DNA of 7,148 nt, taken from Planctomycetaceae bacterium (GTDB lineage: Bacteria > Planctomycetota > Planctomycetia > Pirellulales > Thermoguttaceae). This document shows, piece by piece, positions 1-6,742 of the stretch. The stretch's first letter is position 1. The number at the start of each line of letters is the position of its first letter. Under the pieces are notes generated by a model that saw only the letters and a program-made list of their open reading frames with translations, searched no databases and was not told where the DNA came from. The stretch lies in NCBI GenBank assembly GCA_031283515.1, contig JAITBS010000507.1, positions 1-7,148 on the forward strand, given 5' to 3'. Position numbers and translations under genes: made by a program.

Positions 1-17
1 AATAATAATTCCGCTGA
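1..17. repeat. 17-bp repeat, copy 1 (left edge of window)
   Basis: aataataattccgctga is identical to 6695-6711. It lies 15 bases past the stop codon of the TPR gene. The match begins at the first base of the window, so the true repeat may be longer to the left. To the right, weaker similarity continues to about position 26, ending in the shared tacc. Confidence 0.7.
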
Positions 18-32
18 ATAACTACCATCATT

Positions 33-3000
33 TTATTGATTTTTCCTATCTGGTTGAGCAGTTCGTTCTAGGAGTCGTTCGTTCATTTCCTCAAGTTGTT
101 TGGTAAGTCCGAAATGTTGAAGCAATGCGGTAATCGCATTACGGCGGTCTGTTTCTCGCGACGGATTCTGTGACAGTTCGAGAGTAAGCTCTTTCGCTTC
201 ACGTTGACGGTTGACAGCAAGATAAAGATTCGCAAGCATAATTAGTGAATCAGTTTTATCTTTAAGCCCCTTAAATCGGACTTCCAGTTGTTGCGCAACA
301 GAATCAATCTCACCATATTCACGCAAAATTTTTAACGCCGTTTCATAAATATAGAAGTCCAACGCAAAATGTCGGGAATCACTAAAATATCCGGAGTTCT
401 GAATAATACGCAACGAAATTCTAACGGCATTTTCTTTTTGTTTTTCACCGGCAACCTGCATTCGGTGAAGCAATTCATTTTGAATTCTACGGTCTGAAAC
501 CGAAACAACCAGCCGATCAAGAAGTGTTTGGGCATCATCCTTACGTTCCCATTGTTCGAGAATCGGAAGCAGATTGAACGCTTCCTGATCGGAAAGACGA
601 TAACCAAGTAACCGATCAAACGCTATTTCCGTACGTTGACGATAATTTTTGTTTTCATAATTTTCCTTTTCAAGTTGAAGCCCGATATGAGCCGCGATAA
701 ACTCCCGCGTTTTGGTGTCCAACGGCGATTTAAATTCCATTTCGTCCAGAATCGGAACCACTTCACTCAAATGTTCCGCTTTGGCTTTGAGCAAGGCAAG
801 AGCAAGTAATTCCGCCATATCAGGCGGTTCCGATTGGTCAATTCGTTTTTTTCGTACAAATTCAAGTTGCTTGTCCAGCCGTGTAAATTCATTTTCCGTT
901 TCCTCCGCAAATCCCAAAATGTCCGCCAAAACGTTACGCAACAATTCCTCCTTTTCGATCAATTGGTAAAAATGTTCGTTAAATTTGTTTTTGAAACATG
1001 ATTGTAAAAGCGATTGCGTTTTCGCATCGGTTTTAATATCTGTATCAATTTCAGCATTTTTAATAAACGTATCCATTATTTTTCGGATCACGGCAATTCG
1101 GAAAAAGAGTTCCTGAAACGGCGAAAGCGGAGCATAATAAATTTTGTTTTGAAGTACAGATTGTAATAACGTACGATCCACAATACGTTGCCCAATCAAT
1201 TCCGGTTGATAATTCGCAAGCGGTTTGGGCAAAGACGGAAGTTCCGTATTTTTATGGATATTCCGGACGTTTGCTGTTTCTTGTACAAAAACAGAATGCG
1301 GTAGAATATTATTTCGAAACGTTATTGCCCATTCTGCAAGAATATTGAGTTCACGTTCCAATTCACTCATTTGGCGAATATGTTCCGAACGAAGAATACG
1401 CCGGTTCGCTTCCGTTTCCAAACCAAGTACTCGATGAATAAGACGTGATTTGGCAGTCTGATTGCTTGTACTGATTAAATCGCGTAACAATTCCGGCGGC
1501 ATCTCCAAAACTTCACGTTCATGGCTGTCAAAAAACTCCCAACGTCCAAATCGAACCGGTTTCAAAAGAGAACAAAGCGATTTCATCGCAGCATCACAAA
1601 GTAATTGACGTTGTTTAAAATGAGATGTTTGATTTTGTAACTGTTCATTTTCGTTCTGAAATTCACTCGACCTGAGAATCCAGGTCTTAACTCGTTCCAA
1701 TTGTTTTTCAAGAGAATCATAACCGGAAAATGCAAGAAAAAGAATTGTATCATTATCGTACAAAATACTAAGTTCATCGGCAATTTCCGCAAGAAAAACA
1801 GGATTTCGTTGGGCGGCATGTTCTAAAGTTGTTTCCAGACGGGCAATGTCTGTTTTTCGCCCAACCGTTTTAAGAATCCAAACAAGCATAGAACATCGCG
1901 GAGCAATTTTTTGTTCAAAAATCTTGATTTGTTCAGGTTCACCGCTCATTGCCAATGCTTCCCAGATTTCGAGGAGTTTGTCGATTTTTAGATTGGCAGT
2001 CGGAGAATTATTATTTGTTTCGTTTTTTGTTTTTTCAAATGCTTGTTGTATCAAATAATCGGCAAATTGAATGAGTTGCGAACGGAGAGCAGGCAAACGC
2101 GGCGGCAAACCGCGCCGAAGACAATTTTCGTCCAGAATTTCACCGAGTTTTTGTTCGATTAGTTGTTTGTTGTCCATCATACCGGCAAATCGTGTTACAA
2201 TTTGCTCATCCAGAAGTTCTGCCAAAAGAATTTGAAACGCCGCAAGTTGCCAATCTGCTTCACCTTCGAGACCAAGATCACGAACAATTTTCCAAATCGT
2301 TCGGTTACAAAAATCACGGTCAATCTGAAATTTCAGAGTTCCGTTTATCAGAGGATTCCGGACATTATCAAGTTGATAGAGATCAAGCAGAAAAATTTCG
2401 AAACGAATTCGTTCCAATTGTATCTCATGCGAAGAGTTTTCGGAAGCCAAAAGTTGCCGGATTTTTTCAACCGTTTTTCGAAAGTTAATAAATTGGTTCG
2501 GGTCTGGTTCTGTAACACTTGAATTGATAACTTTTGAATTATTTGTACTCAAATTACTTGTGTTTGAATTATTTACGCTTGAATTAACTGTACTTAAATT
2601 AGTTGAATTTGAATTATTAACAGTGTTTAAATCCTGTTCTATTGCCTCTTTGAGCAGCCAGCCAAGAACCAAAAATCGTGCATCGCGAAATGAATTGACT
2701 TTAAGAAAAGGTTTCGGCGGTAATATTTCCGTATTTTGTTTCAAAAAACGTTCATTGTAACGTAAACGGTTTCGGAACAATGTCGGAAAAAATTCCCGTT
2801 GCAAACGAATGGACTCTAAAAATTCAGCGGGCACGAAGTCCGCTAATTCAAAGGAATTTTGAATTTTTGAATCAAGATTCGTCGGTAATAACCATGCGGA
2901 AGAAGCGGAATTGGTTCTGAATGTTTCCGGTGTTGTGTTGGCGGGCGATGCCGGAAAAGGCAGAGAGCGAAATTCCAAAATGGAATTTGTAACAGATTGA

Positions 3001-5906
3001 TCTCTAAGATAAGAATCAACCGCAATACGACGAAACGGAATTTCCCAGTTTTCTGTTTCGTGAATTTCGAGAAAGGTCAAAACTTGTTTGACAGTATCAT
3101 ATTGTTCACGCCCAATCATCAGATCAATATCTTCGAGTTGATCTTGTAAATCCGCTTTCTGAAGAATACGGCTAAGAAACAATTTGTCGGCTTTTTCCGT
3201 ATCACCAACCTGAATATAAAGTTCAAACAATCGGTTTGTTTCAAAATTATCTTTGGTTAGTTGGCAAAGTTTTTCCTGATACCGAACCGCCGCATTCAAA
3301 TCATTTTGTTTTTCCGCAACGGAAATAAGTTCTTTTAGTAGAACCGGATCATCGGAAGTGGTTGTGTGATCAACCGGCATATCAAGGAGATTTTCAAGTG
3401 TTTGGCGTGCAGCATTGAAATCGGCAATGATTACCTGAACTCTGGCAAGCCCGAATGTTGCTTCACGTTTTTTATCATTAGAACGGATTCGTTTCTGAAG
3501 TTGCTCTATCAAGTTGTCGAGTTGACCGGAACGTTGATAATAACCTGCTAATGTTTCAATAATTGACAATTGAGCGGACAAATGATCGGTTCGTTCGAAA
3601 AGCCGCCAGGTCATTTCAATGGCTTCGTTATCCTGACCGGTATTTGCTAATGTTTGTGCGAGAAGAGTGAGTGTTGCACTATCTCCCGGTTCTATTCGTA
3701 ACGCTTGACGTAAGATATTGATTCCTTCATTATAATTACCGATACTCAAAAGCAAATCCGCATAAAACCGAAAATGATTCGGATTACCGGAAGCAATTCC
3801 AATTAATGTACGGCTTGTTTCAAGAGCGTGATCGATGTACCCCAACTTAACCTGAAGCAATGCCAGATGTTTCAAATAATCAGCTCGCCAAACAGTATCA
3901 TGTTCCGCAAGAATTTTGTACAATTCAATGGCTTTTTCACTGTTACCGTTTTGTTCGAACAGTTCGGCAGCAACACGAAGCAACCGATAATCGGGCGGTT
4001 GCGCGGCTGCCAACGCCTTTTCAATCGCAAGAGTTGCCGCATGACTTTTAACTTCCGCCTGACGATAAACCGCAAGACGCCAAAATGCACGAACAAACAA
4101 AAGAGATTGATTATTATTATTATTATTATGCAAGTCATTGATTTTTTGTTCAAAAATTTCGGTTGTTTCGGCGAGTTTTTGTGCCGATTTCAGAAATTGA
4201 ACTTCTTGCCGCAAAAATGATTCAAATTGTTCTTCCGTTTCGATAAGCCGTTCCGCCTGAGTCAACCGAAGAACCGCTGTTTCTATATCATCCGGTTGAC
4301 CTCTTCGGATCAATGCCTCAATAAAACGCCATTGTGCCTGTAAATCATTCGGAAAAAGTTCGGCAATATGTTGAAACATTTCAAAAGATTCTGTAACATA
4401 ACCAAGTGATAAAAAAAGATTACCCAATTGAGTTAGATTTTCGGGAGTTTGCGTACTGTTTTCTGCAAGCGGACGCAAGATTTCAAGAGCTTTTTCTTTT
4501 TGTCCGCGCCCGTGATGGAATATCGCCAAATATTCCCGATAGGAAGAATCGTCCGGTCGTAATTCCACCGCACGACGGTAAAACTTCTCCGCCTCGTCAT
4601 AAATTTTGTTGCGAAATAAAAGATCGGCAACTGTTACCGCCGTAACAGGATTATTCGGATCAGTCTCCGTTATTTTCGTCCAGATTTTTACTGCTTCTGT
4701 TTTACGGGTCGATTCGTCTATTTCTGTATTTTGGAAAACGAGTTGTCCCCAATGTGAAAGATAATCAGTGTGGTTAGGAGTGAGACGATCAATCGCCTCA
4801 TATTGAGCAGCGGCAGCCGCAATTTCTTTTTGTTCCGTTAAAAAATCAATCAATGTTAAACGCAACGGAATATTAGACGGCGTTTTTTCAATTGTTGCGG
4901 TAAGTAATTTCCGTGCTTCGTCATATTGCTTGAGTTGCCGCAACATCAGAGCCAACCGCCGAACCGATTCAAAATCAGCCGGATGTTTGTCAATCCGTTT
5001 ACGATAAAATTCCGTCAAACCGGTTTCATTTCCTTTTCGCACAAAAATCCGGTCAATCCGATTTCGTACAGATTCGGCAAGCCAACTCTCCGGTGCAAGA
5101 CGATCAAGCAATGTTTCCAAATCAGTAAGAGCGGTTTGTTCATGACCTTGCTGCAATTTAATGTCAACAATCGCCAACATAAACCGAGCACGGGAAAATT
5201 CATCATTGGATTGTTCAACTAGTTTTTCGTACCGTTTTAATGCTTCGCTGTAACGGTTTTCCGATTCAAGAAGTTCTGCAATTTGAACGAGCATTTCGGA
5301 ATCATCGGGAAAGAGTTTTTCCAATTGGTTCCAGATATTTTCCGACTTTTTGGAATCGCCGAACCGTTCGTAAGTTCGCCCCAATGTTTGTAACACATTT
5401 CGAATATCCGCGCGAACCGGTTTACGTTGTACGGAAAGTTCCAATGCTGTAATTGCTTCGCGTAGGCGTCCTTGAGCGATCCGAACCTCACCAAGATAAA
5501 ACGGCGCAACAGAATCTTCGGTATCAAGTTGAAGAGCTGTTTGAAAAGCAAGAGCCGCCTGTTCCATCTCCCCGCGCCGTTCTGCTGCCAATCCGTACAA
5601 TATCCACGATTTGTTGTGTTTCGGATTTTGTTCTGTGAGATTTCGGCAACGTTCAAGGAATTGATCAACATGTCCGGTATCAATGTAATAAGTATAAACG
5701 CGGTCAAAAGTTGTTCCTCGCCGTGGTGATTTGACCAGAATATCCCAAAACCGTTCAATTATCTGCTGTTCCCGATCTGCAGGCTCCTCCGCAACAGATA
5801 ATAACGAAACATAAAAAGAACACAGAATAAAAAAACAAAATGCCCAATAAATATAACCGTGTTTACCGGTTTGAGTTGTTTGATTTATTTGAATTAGTGA
5901 AGTCAC
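33..5906 (-). CDS. Giant exported tetratricopeptide-repeat (TPR) protein, 1957 residues
   Basis: Start: a GTG at 5904-5906 with AGAGG six bases upstream. An in-frame TAG lies at 5916-5918 and the next Met is near residue 114, so this start is well supported. Residues 15-16 (KH) precede a hydrophobic stretch of about 20 residues ending SVA-EE. This looks like a signal peptide cut after Ala39 (or an uncleaved anchor), and there is no convincing lipobox. TPR-like helix pairs are clear near residues 97-164, 166-200, 311-344, 418-451, 487-520, 639-672, 708-775 and 888-910. They show the usual pattern of small residues in the first helix and an A-x-x-x-(Y/F)-x-x-A/L second helix ending in P-x-D or similar (for example YDEAEKFYRRAVELRP). 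Residues 1094-1131 are an Asn/Ser-rich linker. Residues from about 1132 to 1880 are helix-rich but unassigned, and TPR-like helices return near 1690-1820 and 1888-1937. TPR solenoids bind proteins or peptides, so a periplasmic or envelope scaffold is inferred; no catalytic motif is visible. The frame is intact throughout. Product class is confident; the function is unknown. Confidence 0.93.
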   Translation of the reverse strand: MTSLIQINQTTQTGKHGYIYWAFCFFILCSFYVSLLSVAEEPADREQQIIERFWDILVKSPRRGTTFDRVYTYYIDTGHVDQFLERCRNLTEQNPKHNKSWILYGLAAERRGEMEQAALAFQTALQLDTEDSVAPFYLGEVRIAQGRLREAITALELSVQRKPVRADIRNVLQTLGRTYERFGDSKKSENIWNQLEKLFPDDSEMLVQIAELLESENRYSEALKRYEKLVEQSNDEFSRARFMLAIVDIKLQQGHEQTALTDLETLLDRLAPESWLAESVRNRIDRIFVRKGNETGLTEFYRKRIDKHPADFESVRRLALMLRQLKQYDEARKLLTATIEKTPSNIPLRLTLIDFLTEQKEIAAAAAQYEAIDRLTPNHTDYLSHWGQLVFQNTEIDESTRKTEAVKIWTKITETDPNNPVTAVTVADLLFRNKIYDEAEKFYRRAVELRPDDSSYREYLAIFHHGRGQKEKALEILRPLAENSTQTPENLTQLGNLFLSLGYVTESFEMFQHIAELFPNDLQAQWRFIEALIRRGQPDDIETAVLRLTQAERLIETEEQFESFLRQEVQFLKSAQKLAETTEIFEQKINDLHNNNNNNQSLLFVRAFWRLAVYRQAEVKSHAATLAIEKALAAAQPPDYRLLRVAAELFEQNGNSEKAIELYKILAEHDTVWRADYLKHLALLQVKLGYIDHALETSRTLIGIASGNPNHFRFYADLLLSIGNYNEGINILRQALRIEPGDSATLTLLAQTLANTGQDNEAIEMTWRLFERTDHLSAQLSIIETLAGYYQRSGQLDNLIEQLQKRIRSNDKKREATFGLARVQVIIADFNAARQTLENLLDMPVDHTTTSDDPVLLKELISVAEKQNDLNAAVRYQEKLCQLTKDNFETNRLFELYIQVGDTEKADKLFLSRILQKADLQDQLEDIDLMIGREQYDTVKQVLTFLEIHETENWEIPFRRIAVDSYLRDQSVTNSILEFRSLPFPASPANTTPETFRTNSASSAWLLPTNLDSKIQNSFELADFVPAEFLESIRLQREFFPTLFRNRLRYNERFLKQNTEILPPKPFLKVNSFRDARFLVLGWLLKEAIEQDLNTVNNSNSTNLSTVNSSVNNSNTSNLSTNNSKVINSSVTEPDPNQFINFRKTVEKIRQLLASENSSHEIQLERIRFEIFLLDLYQLDNVRNPLINGTLKFQIDRDFCNRTIWKIVRDLGLEGEADWQLAAFQILLAELLDEQIVTRFAGMMDNKQLIEQKLGEILDENCLRRGLPPRLPALRSQLIQFADYLIQQAFEKTKNETNNNSPTANLKIDKLLEIWEALAMSGEPEQIKIFEQKIAPRCSMLVWILKTVGRKTDIARLETTLEHAAQRNPVFLAEIADELSILYDNDTILFLAFSGYDSLEKQLERVKTWILRSSEFQNENEQLQNQTSHFKQRQLLCDAAMKSLCSLLKPVRFGRWEFFDSHEREVLEMPPELLRDLISTSNQTAKSRLIHRVLGLETEANRRILRSEHIRQMSELERELNILAEWAITFRNNILPHSVFVQETANVRNIHKNTELPSLPKPLANYQPELIGQRIVDRTLLQSVLQNKIYYAPLSPFQELFFRIAVIRKIMDTFIKNAEIDTDIKTDAKTQSLLQSCFKNKFNEHFYQLIEKEELLRNVLADILGFAEETENEFTRLDKQLEFVRKKRIDQSEPPDMAELLALALLKAKAEHLSEVVPILDEMEFKSPLDTKTREFIAAHIGLQLEKENYENKNYRQRTEIAFDRLLGYRLSDQEAFNLLPILEQWERKDDAQTLLDRLVVSVSDRRIQNELLHRMQVAGEKQKENAVRISLRIIQNSGYFSDSRHFALDFYIYETALKILREYGEIDSVAQQLEVRFKGLKDKTDSLIMLANLYLAVNRQREAKELTLELSQNPSRETDRRNAITALLQHFGLTKQLEEMNERLLERTAQPDRKNQ
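2514..2627 (-). repeat. Asn/Ser/Thr-rich low-complexity linker within the TPR protein
   Basis: Residues 1094-1131 are composed almost only of Asn, Ser, Thr, Val and Leu, with recurring short units such as NNSN, TNLST, VNSSV and NNS. At the DNA level the minus strand repeats AATTCAA-like units with irregular spacing, the look of a decayed minisatellite. It separates the N-terminal TPR half from the unassigned C-terminal half and probably acts as a flexible tether. The frame is preserved on both sides. Confidence 0.8.
4110..4129 (-). repeat. Trinucleotide microsatellite coding for six asparagines
   Basis: Six identical AAT codons give Asn594-Asn599 in the TPR protein (context DLH-N6-QSLL). The plus strand shows an uninterrupted ATT run. 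Changes by whole units keep the frame, so length variation between strains would be tolerated. It sits in a region of weak TPR pattern, probably a loop between helices. Confidence 0.85.
5790..5858 (-). other. Signal peptide or N-terminal membrane anchor of the TPR protein
   Basis: Residues 17-39 form an unbroken hydrophobic and aromatic stretch (core WAFCFFILCSFYVSLL) after a short basic n-region (Lys15, His16). It ends Ser37-Val38-Ala39, a plausible signal peptidase I site, followed at once by the acidic stretch EEPADREQQ. The two cysteines, Cys24 and Cys29, are buried in the hydrophobic core without a lipobox, so a lipoprotein is unlikely. The protein is therefore expected outside the cytoplasm, though an uncleaved inner-membrane anchor cannot be excluded. 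Confidence 0.8.
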
Positions 5907-5912
5907 AGGAAA

Positions 5913-5917
5913 CCTCT
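5913..5917 (-). promoter_or_regulatory. Ribosome binding site of the TPR gene (AGAGG)
   Basis: On the minus strand AGAGG is followed by six bases (TTTCCT) and then the GTG start. Motif and spacing are typical of Shine-Dalgarno initiation. It matters because it fixes a non-ATG start for the large gene. Confidence 0.75.
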
Positions 5918-6014
5918 AAATAGTGAATTGTGGAATATGAATTGTTTCACGAACAAGGAGCAATATTAATAAAAAGATTCGCGTATTATTGGCGGAATTT
6001 TCATTGATAACCGA

Positions 6015-6043
6015 CTTATACCTTGTTTACGGGTAGAAATCAA
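6015..6043 (-). promoter_or_regulatory. Candidate sigma-70-type promoter for the TPR gene
   Basis: Reading the minus strand, TTGATT (6038-6043) and TATAAG (6015-6020) are separated by exactly 17 bases. These match the -35 consensus at 4 of 6 and the -10 consensus at 5 of 6 positions. Transcription from here would give a leader of about 100 bases before the GTG. In AT-rich DNA such matches also arise by chance, and no operator or riboswitch-like structure was seen in the leader. Confidence 0.35.
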
Positions 6044-6097
6044 GATGTAGATAACATTTGTTTATTCAGATTATTTCGGAATTTGGCGGGTAATTAA

Positions 6098-6179
6098 TCC
6101 GCAGACTACGCAGGGCAATTGTCTGTTTTTATCAACAAAATTCACAGAGTCCGCAGATTATACAGATTTTTAGAGATTA
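6098..6179. repeat. Degenerate 9-base-period repeat cluster (cgcagatta type)
   Basis: From 6144 to 6179 four imperfect 9-mers follow one another: acagagtcc, gcagattat, acagatttt and tagagatta. A further piece of the same type, tccgcagactacgcag, lies at 6098-6113, and tccgcaga is exact at both 6098-6105 and 6150-6157. From memory, short-period runs of the form cgcagattacgcagat are dispersed in many environmental bacterial genomes, and this looks like an eroded copy. It does not look coding. Confidence 0.55.
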
Positions 6180-6194
6180 TTTTTTGAGAATTAC

Positions 6195-6253
6195 GAAACA
6201 AACGAAATAAGGAAACAAACGAAAATTTTGGTTCAAATACTTTTCGTTTGTTT
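6195..6253. repeat. Two direct and one inverted copy of gaaacaaacgaaa, with a hairpin
   Basis: The 13-mer gaaacaaacgaaa occurs exactly at 6195-6207 and 6212-6224, 17 bases apart. The inverted counterpart ttttcgtttgttt at 6241-6253 pairs perfectly over 13 bases with 6213-6225 around a 15-base loop (6226-6240). The stem is AT-rich and has no uninterrupted T-run directly after it on either strand, so it is not called a terminator. It adjoins the 9-mer cluster, and both may belong to one decayed repeat island. Confidence 0.7.
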
Positions 6254-6301
6254 TGTGTGTTCGTGTTGTTCATATTTTCAAGAAAATAAAATAGACTGTT
6301 A

Positions 6302-6554
6302 CCTTCGGTGATTTCCATCAAAGGAAAAAAAATGTGTAGATACTTTGGGCGTTACATAATGCGGCAATGGCGGCTATTTTTTCACAAAAAATGACAATGT
6401 TTTTAAACAAATGTATCATCATTTGACAAAAAATTTATGTAAAACGCACAATGCCGCATTAGTTGCTGTTTCTCATAAGATGCTGAAAATTGCTCATACG
6501 CTAATAAAAAACAACCTAAAATGGGAGAACAAACTCAATAAAAAGATAACTTAA
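6302..6554 (+). pseudogene. Decayed IS110-family transposase, C-terminal remnant in three frames
   Basis: Plus-strand translation gives three pieces that line up as one protein end. The first is SVISIKGKK (6305-6331). After a frame change at an A8 run (6325-6332) comes ILWALHNAAMAAIF (6340-6381). After a second change around a T6 run (6377-6382) or A6 run (6386-6391) comes TKNDNVFKQMYHHL, then THNAALVAVSHKMLKIAHTL, ending at TAA 6552-6554. This matches the order I know for the IS110/IS116/IS902 C-terminal domain: an isKkGn..lR stretch, an LxxAAmaAi helix, a NxvfkxxYxxL helix, then ALVAVxxKxLxI. The catalytic N-terminal half is missing, and a TAG interrupts the middle frame at 6337-6339. It lies opposite in orientation to both genes. 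The family call is by pattern recognition, without a search; that it is a broken transposase-like protein end is more certain than the exact family. Confidence 0.65.
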
Positions 6555-6742
6555 AAAACAACATCATTCCAAATCATTCCAAGACGAATAAAAAATACTT
6601 TTCGGCTTGAACATGATAAAAAAATGATAAAAAACAAAAAAATTCCAATCCCCCCATTTGACAAAAACACAGTTGCTTCGGGGTGAAGAATCAAAATAAT
6701 AATTCCGCTGATATATTACCCAAAATTTAATAAACCATACGT
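6555..6742. other. AT-rich gap without a gene; two tandem dimers and one 17-bp repeat copy
   Basis: No open frame with coding character was found. The stretch holds a perfect 10-bp tandem dimer (atcattccaa, 6563-6582), a perfect 11-bp tandem dimer (atgataaaaaa, 6613-6634), a C6 run (6650-6655) and the 17-bp repeat at 6695-6711. It lies between the transposase stop and the stop of the right-hand gene, so it may include the 3' end of the former mobile element. No target duplication could be defined; IS110 elements usually leave none. Confidence 0.5.
6695..6711. repeat. 17-bp repeat, copy 2, downstream of the right-hand gene
   Basis: An exact copy of bases 1-17 in the same orientation, 31 bases past the stop codon of the right-hand gene. 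A small hairpin (cttc, ggggt, gaag; 6676-6688) sits next to it on the side away from that gene and may belong to the same unit. Confidence 0.7.

Noticed and set aside
3828..4220. 130-codon plus-strand open frame, with isoleucine run opposite the Asn tract
   Set aside because: Antisense shadow of the TPR gene; the Ile run is only the reverse reading of the trinucleotide tract.
5237..5758. 173-codon open frame on the minus strand in another frame of the TPR gene
   Set aside because: It lies wholly inside the TPR gene, its protein has no recognisable pattern, and the long frame has the signal peptide, RBS and repeat structure.
6303..6332. Bulged hairpin ccttcggtgat/atcaaagg next to an A8 run as terminator
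   Set aside because: The run is A on the plus strand after the stem and T before the stem on the minus strand, so it cannot act as an intrinsic terminator in either direction.
6332..6394. 20-codon plus-strand frame (ATG at 6332) behind an AAAGGA-like sequence
   Set aside because: It overlaps the transposase remnant, whose conserved residues lie in the other two frames, so the RBS-like match is probably chance.
6408..6425. Short palindrome caaatg-tatcat-catttg as an operator
   Set aside because: Six-base arms inside the remnant coding sequence in AT-rich DNA; expected by chance.
6357..6461. Inverted repeat taatgcggca / tgccgcatta with an 85-base spacer
   Set aside because: Both arms encode the HNAA motifs of the transposase remnant (HNAAMAA and HNAALVA) on the same strand; the inverted match follows from the self-complementary gc-rich core.
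6676..6688. Hairpin cttc-ggggt-gaag as a terminator for the right-hand gene
   Set aside because: Only four stem pairs, and the T-rich part on the minus strand comes about ten bases later; too weak to call.
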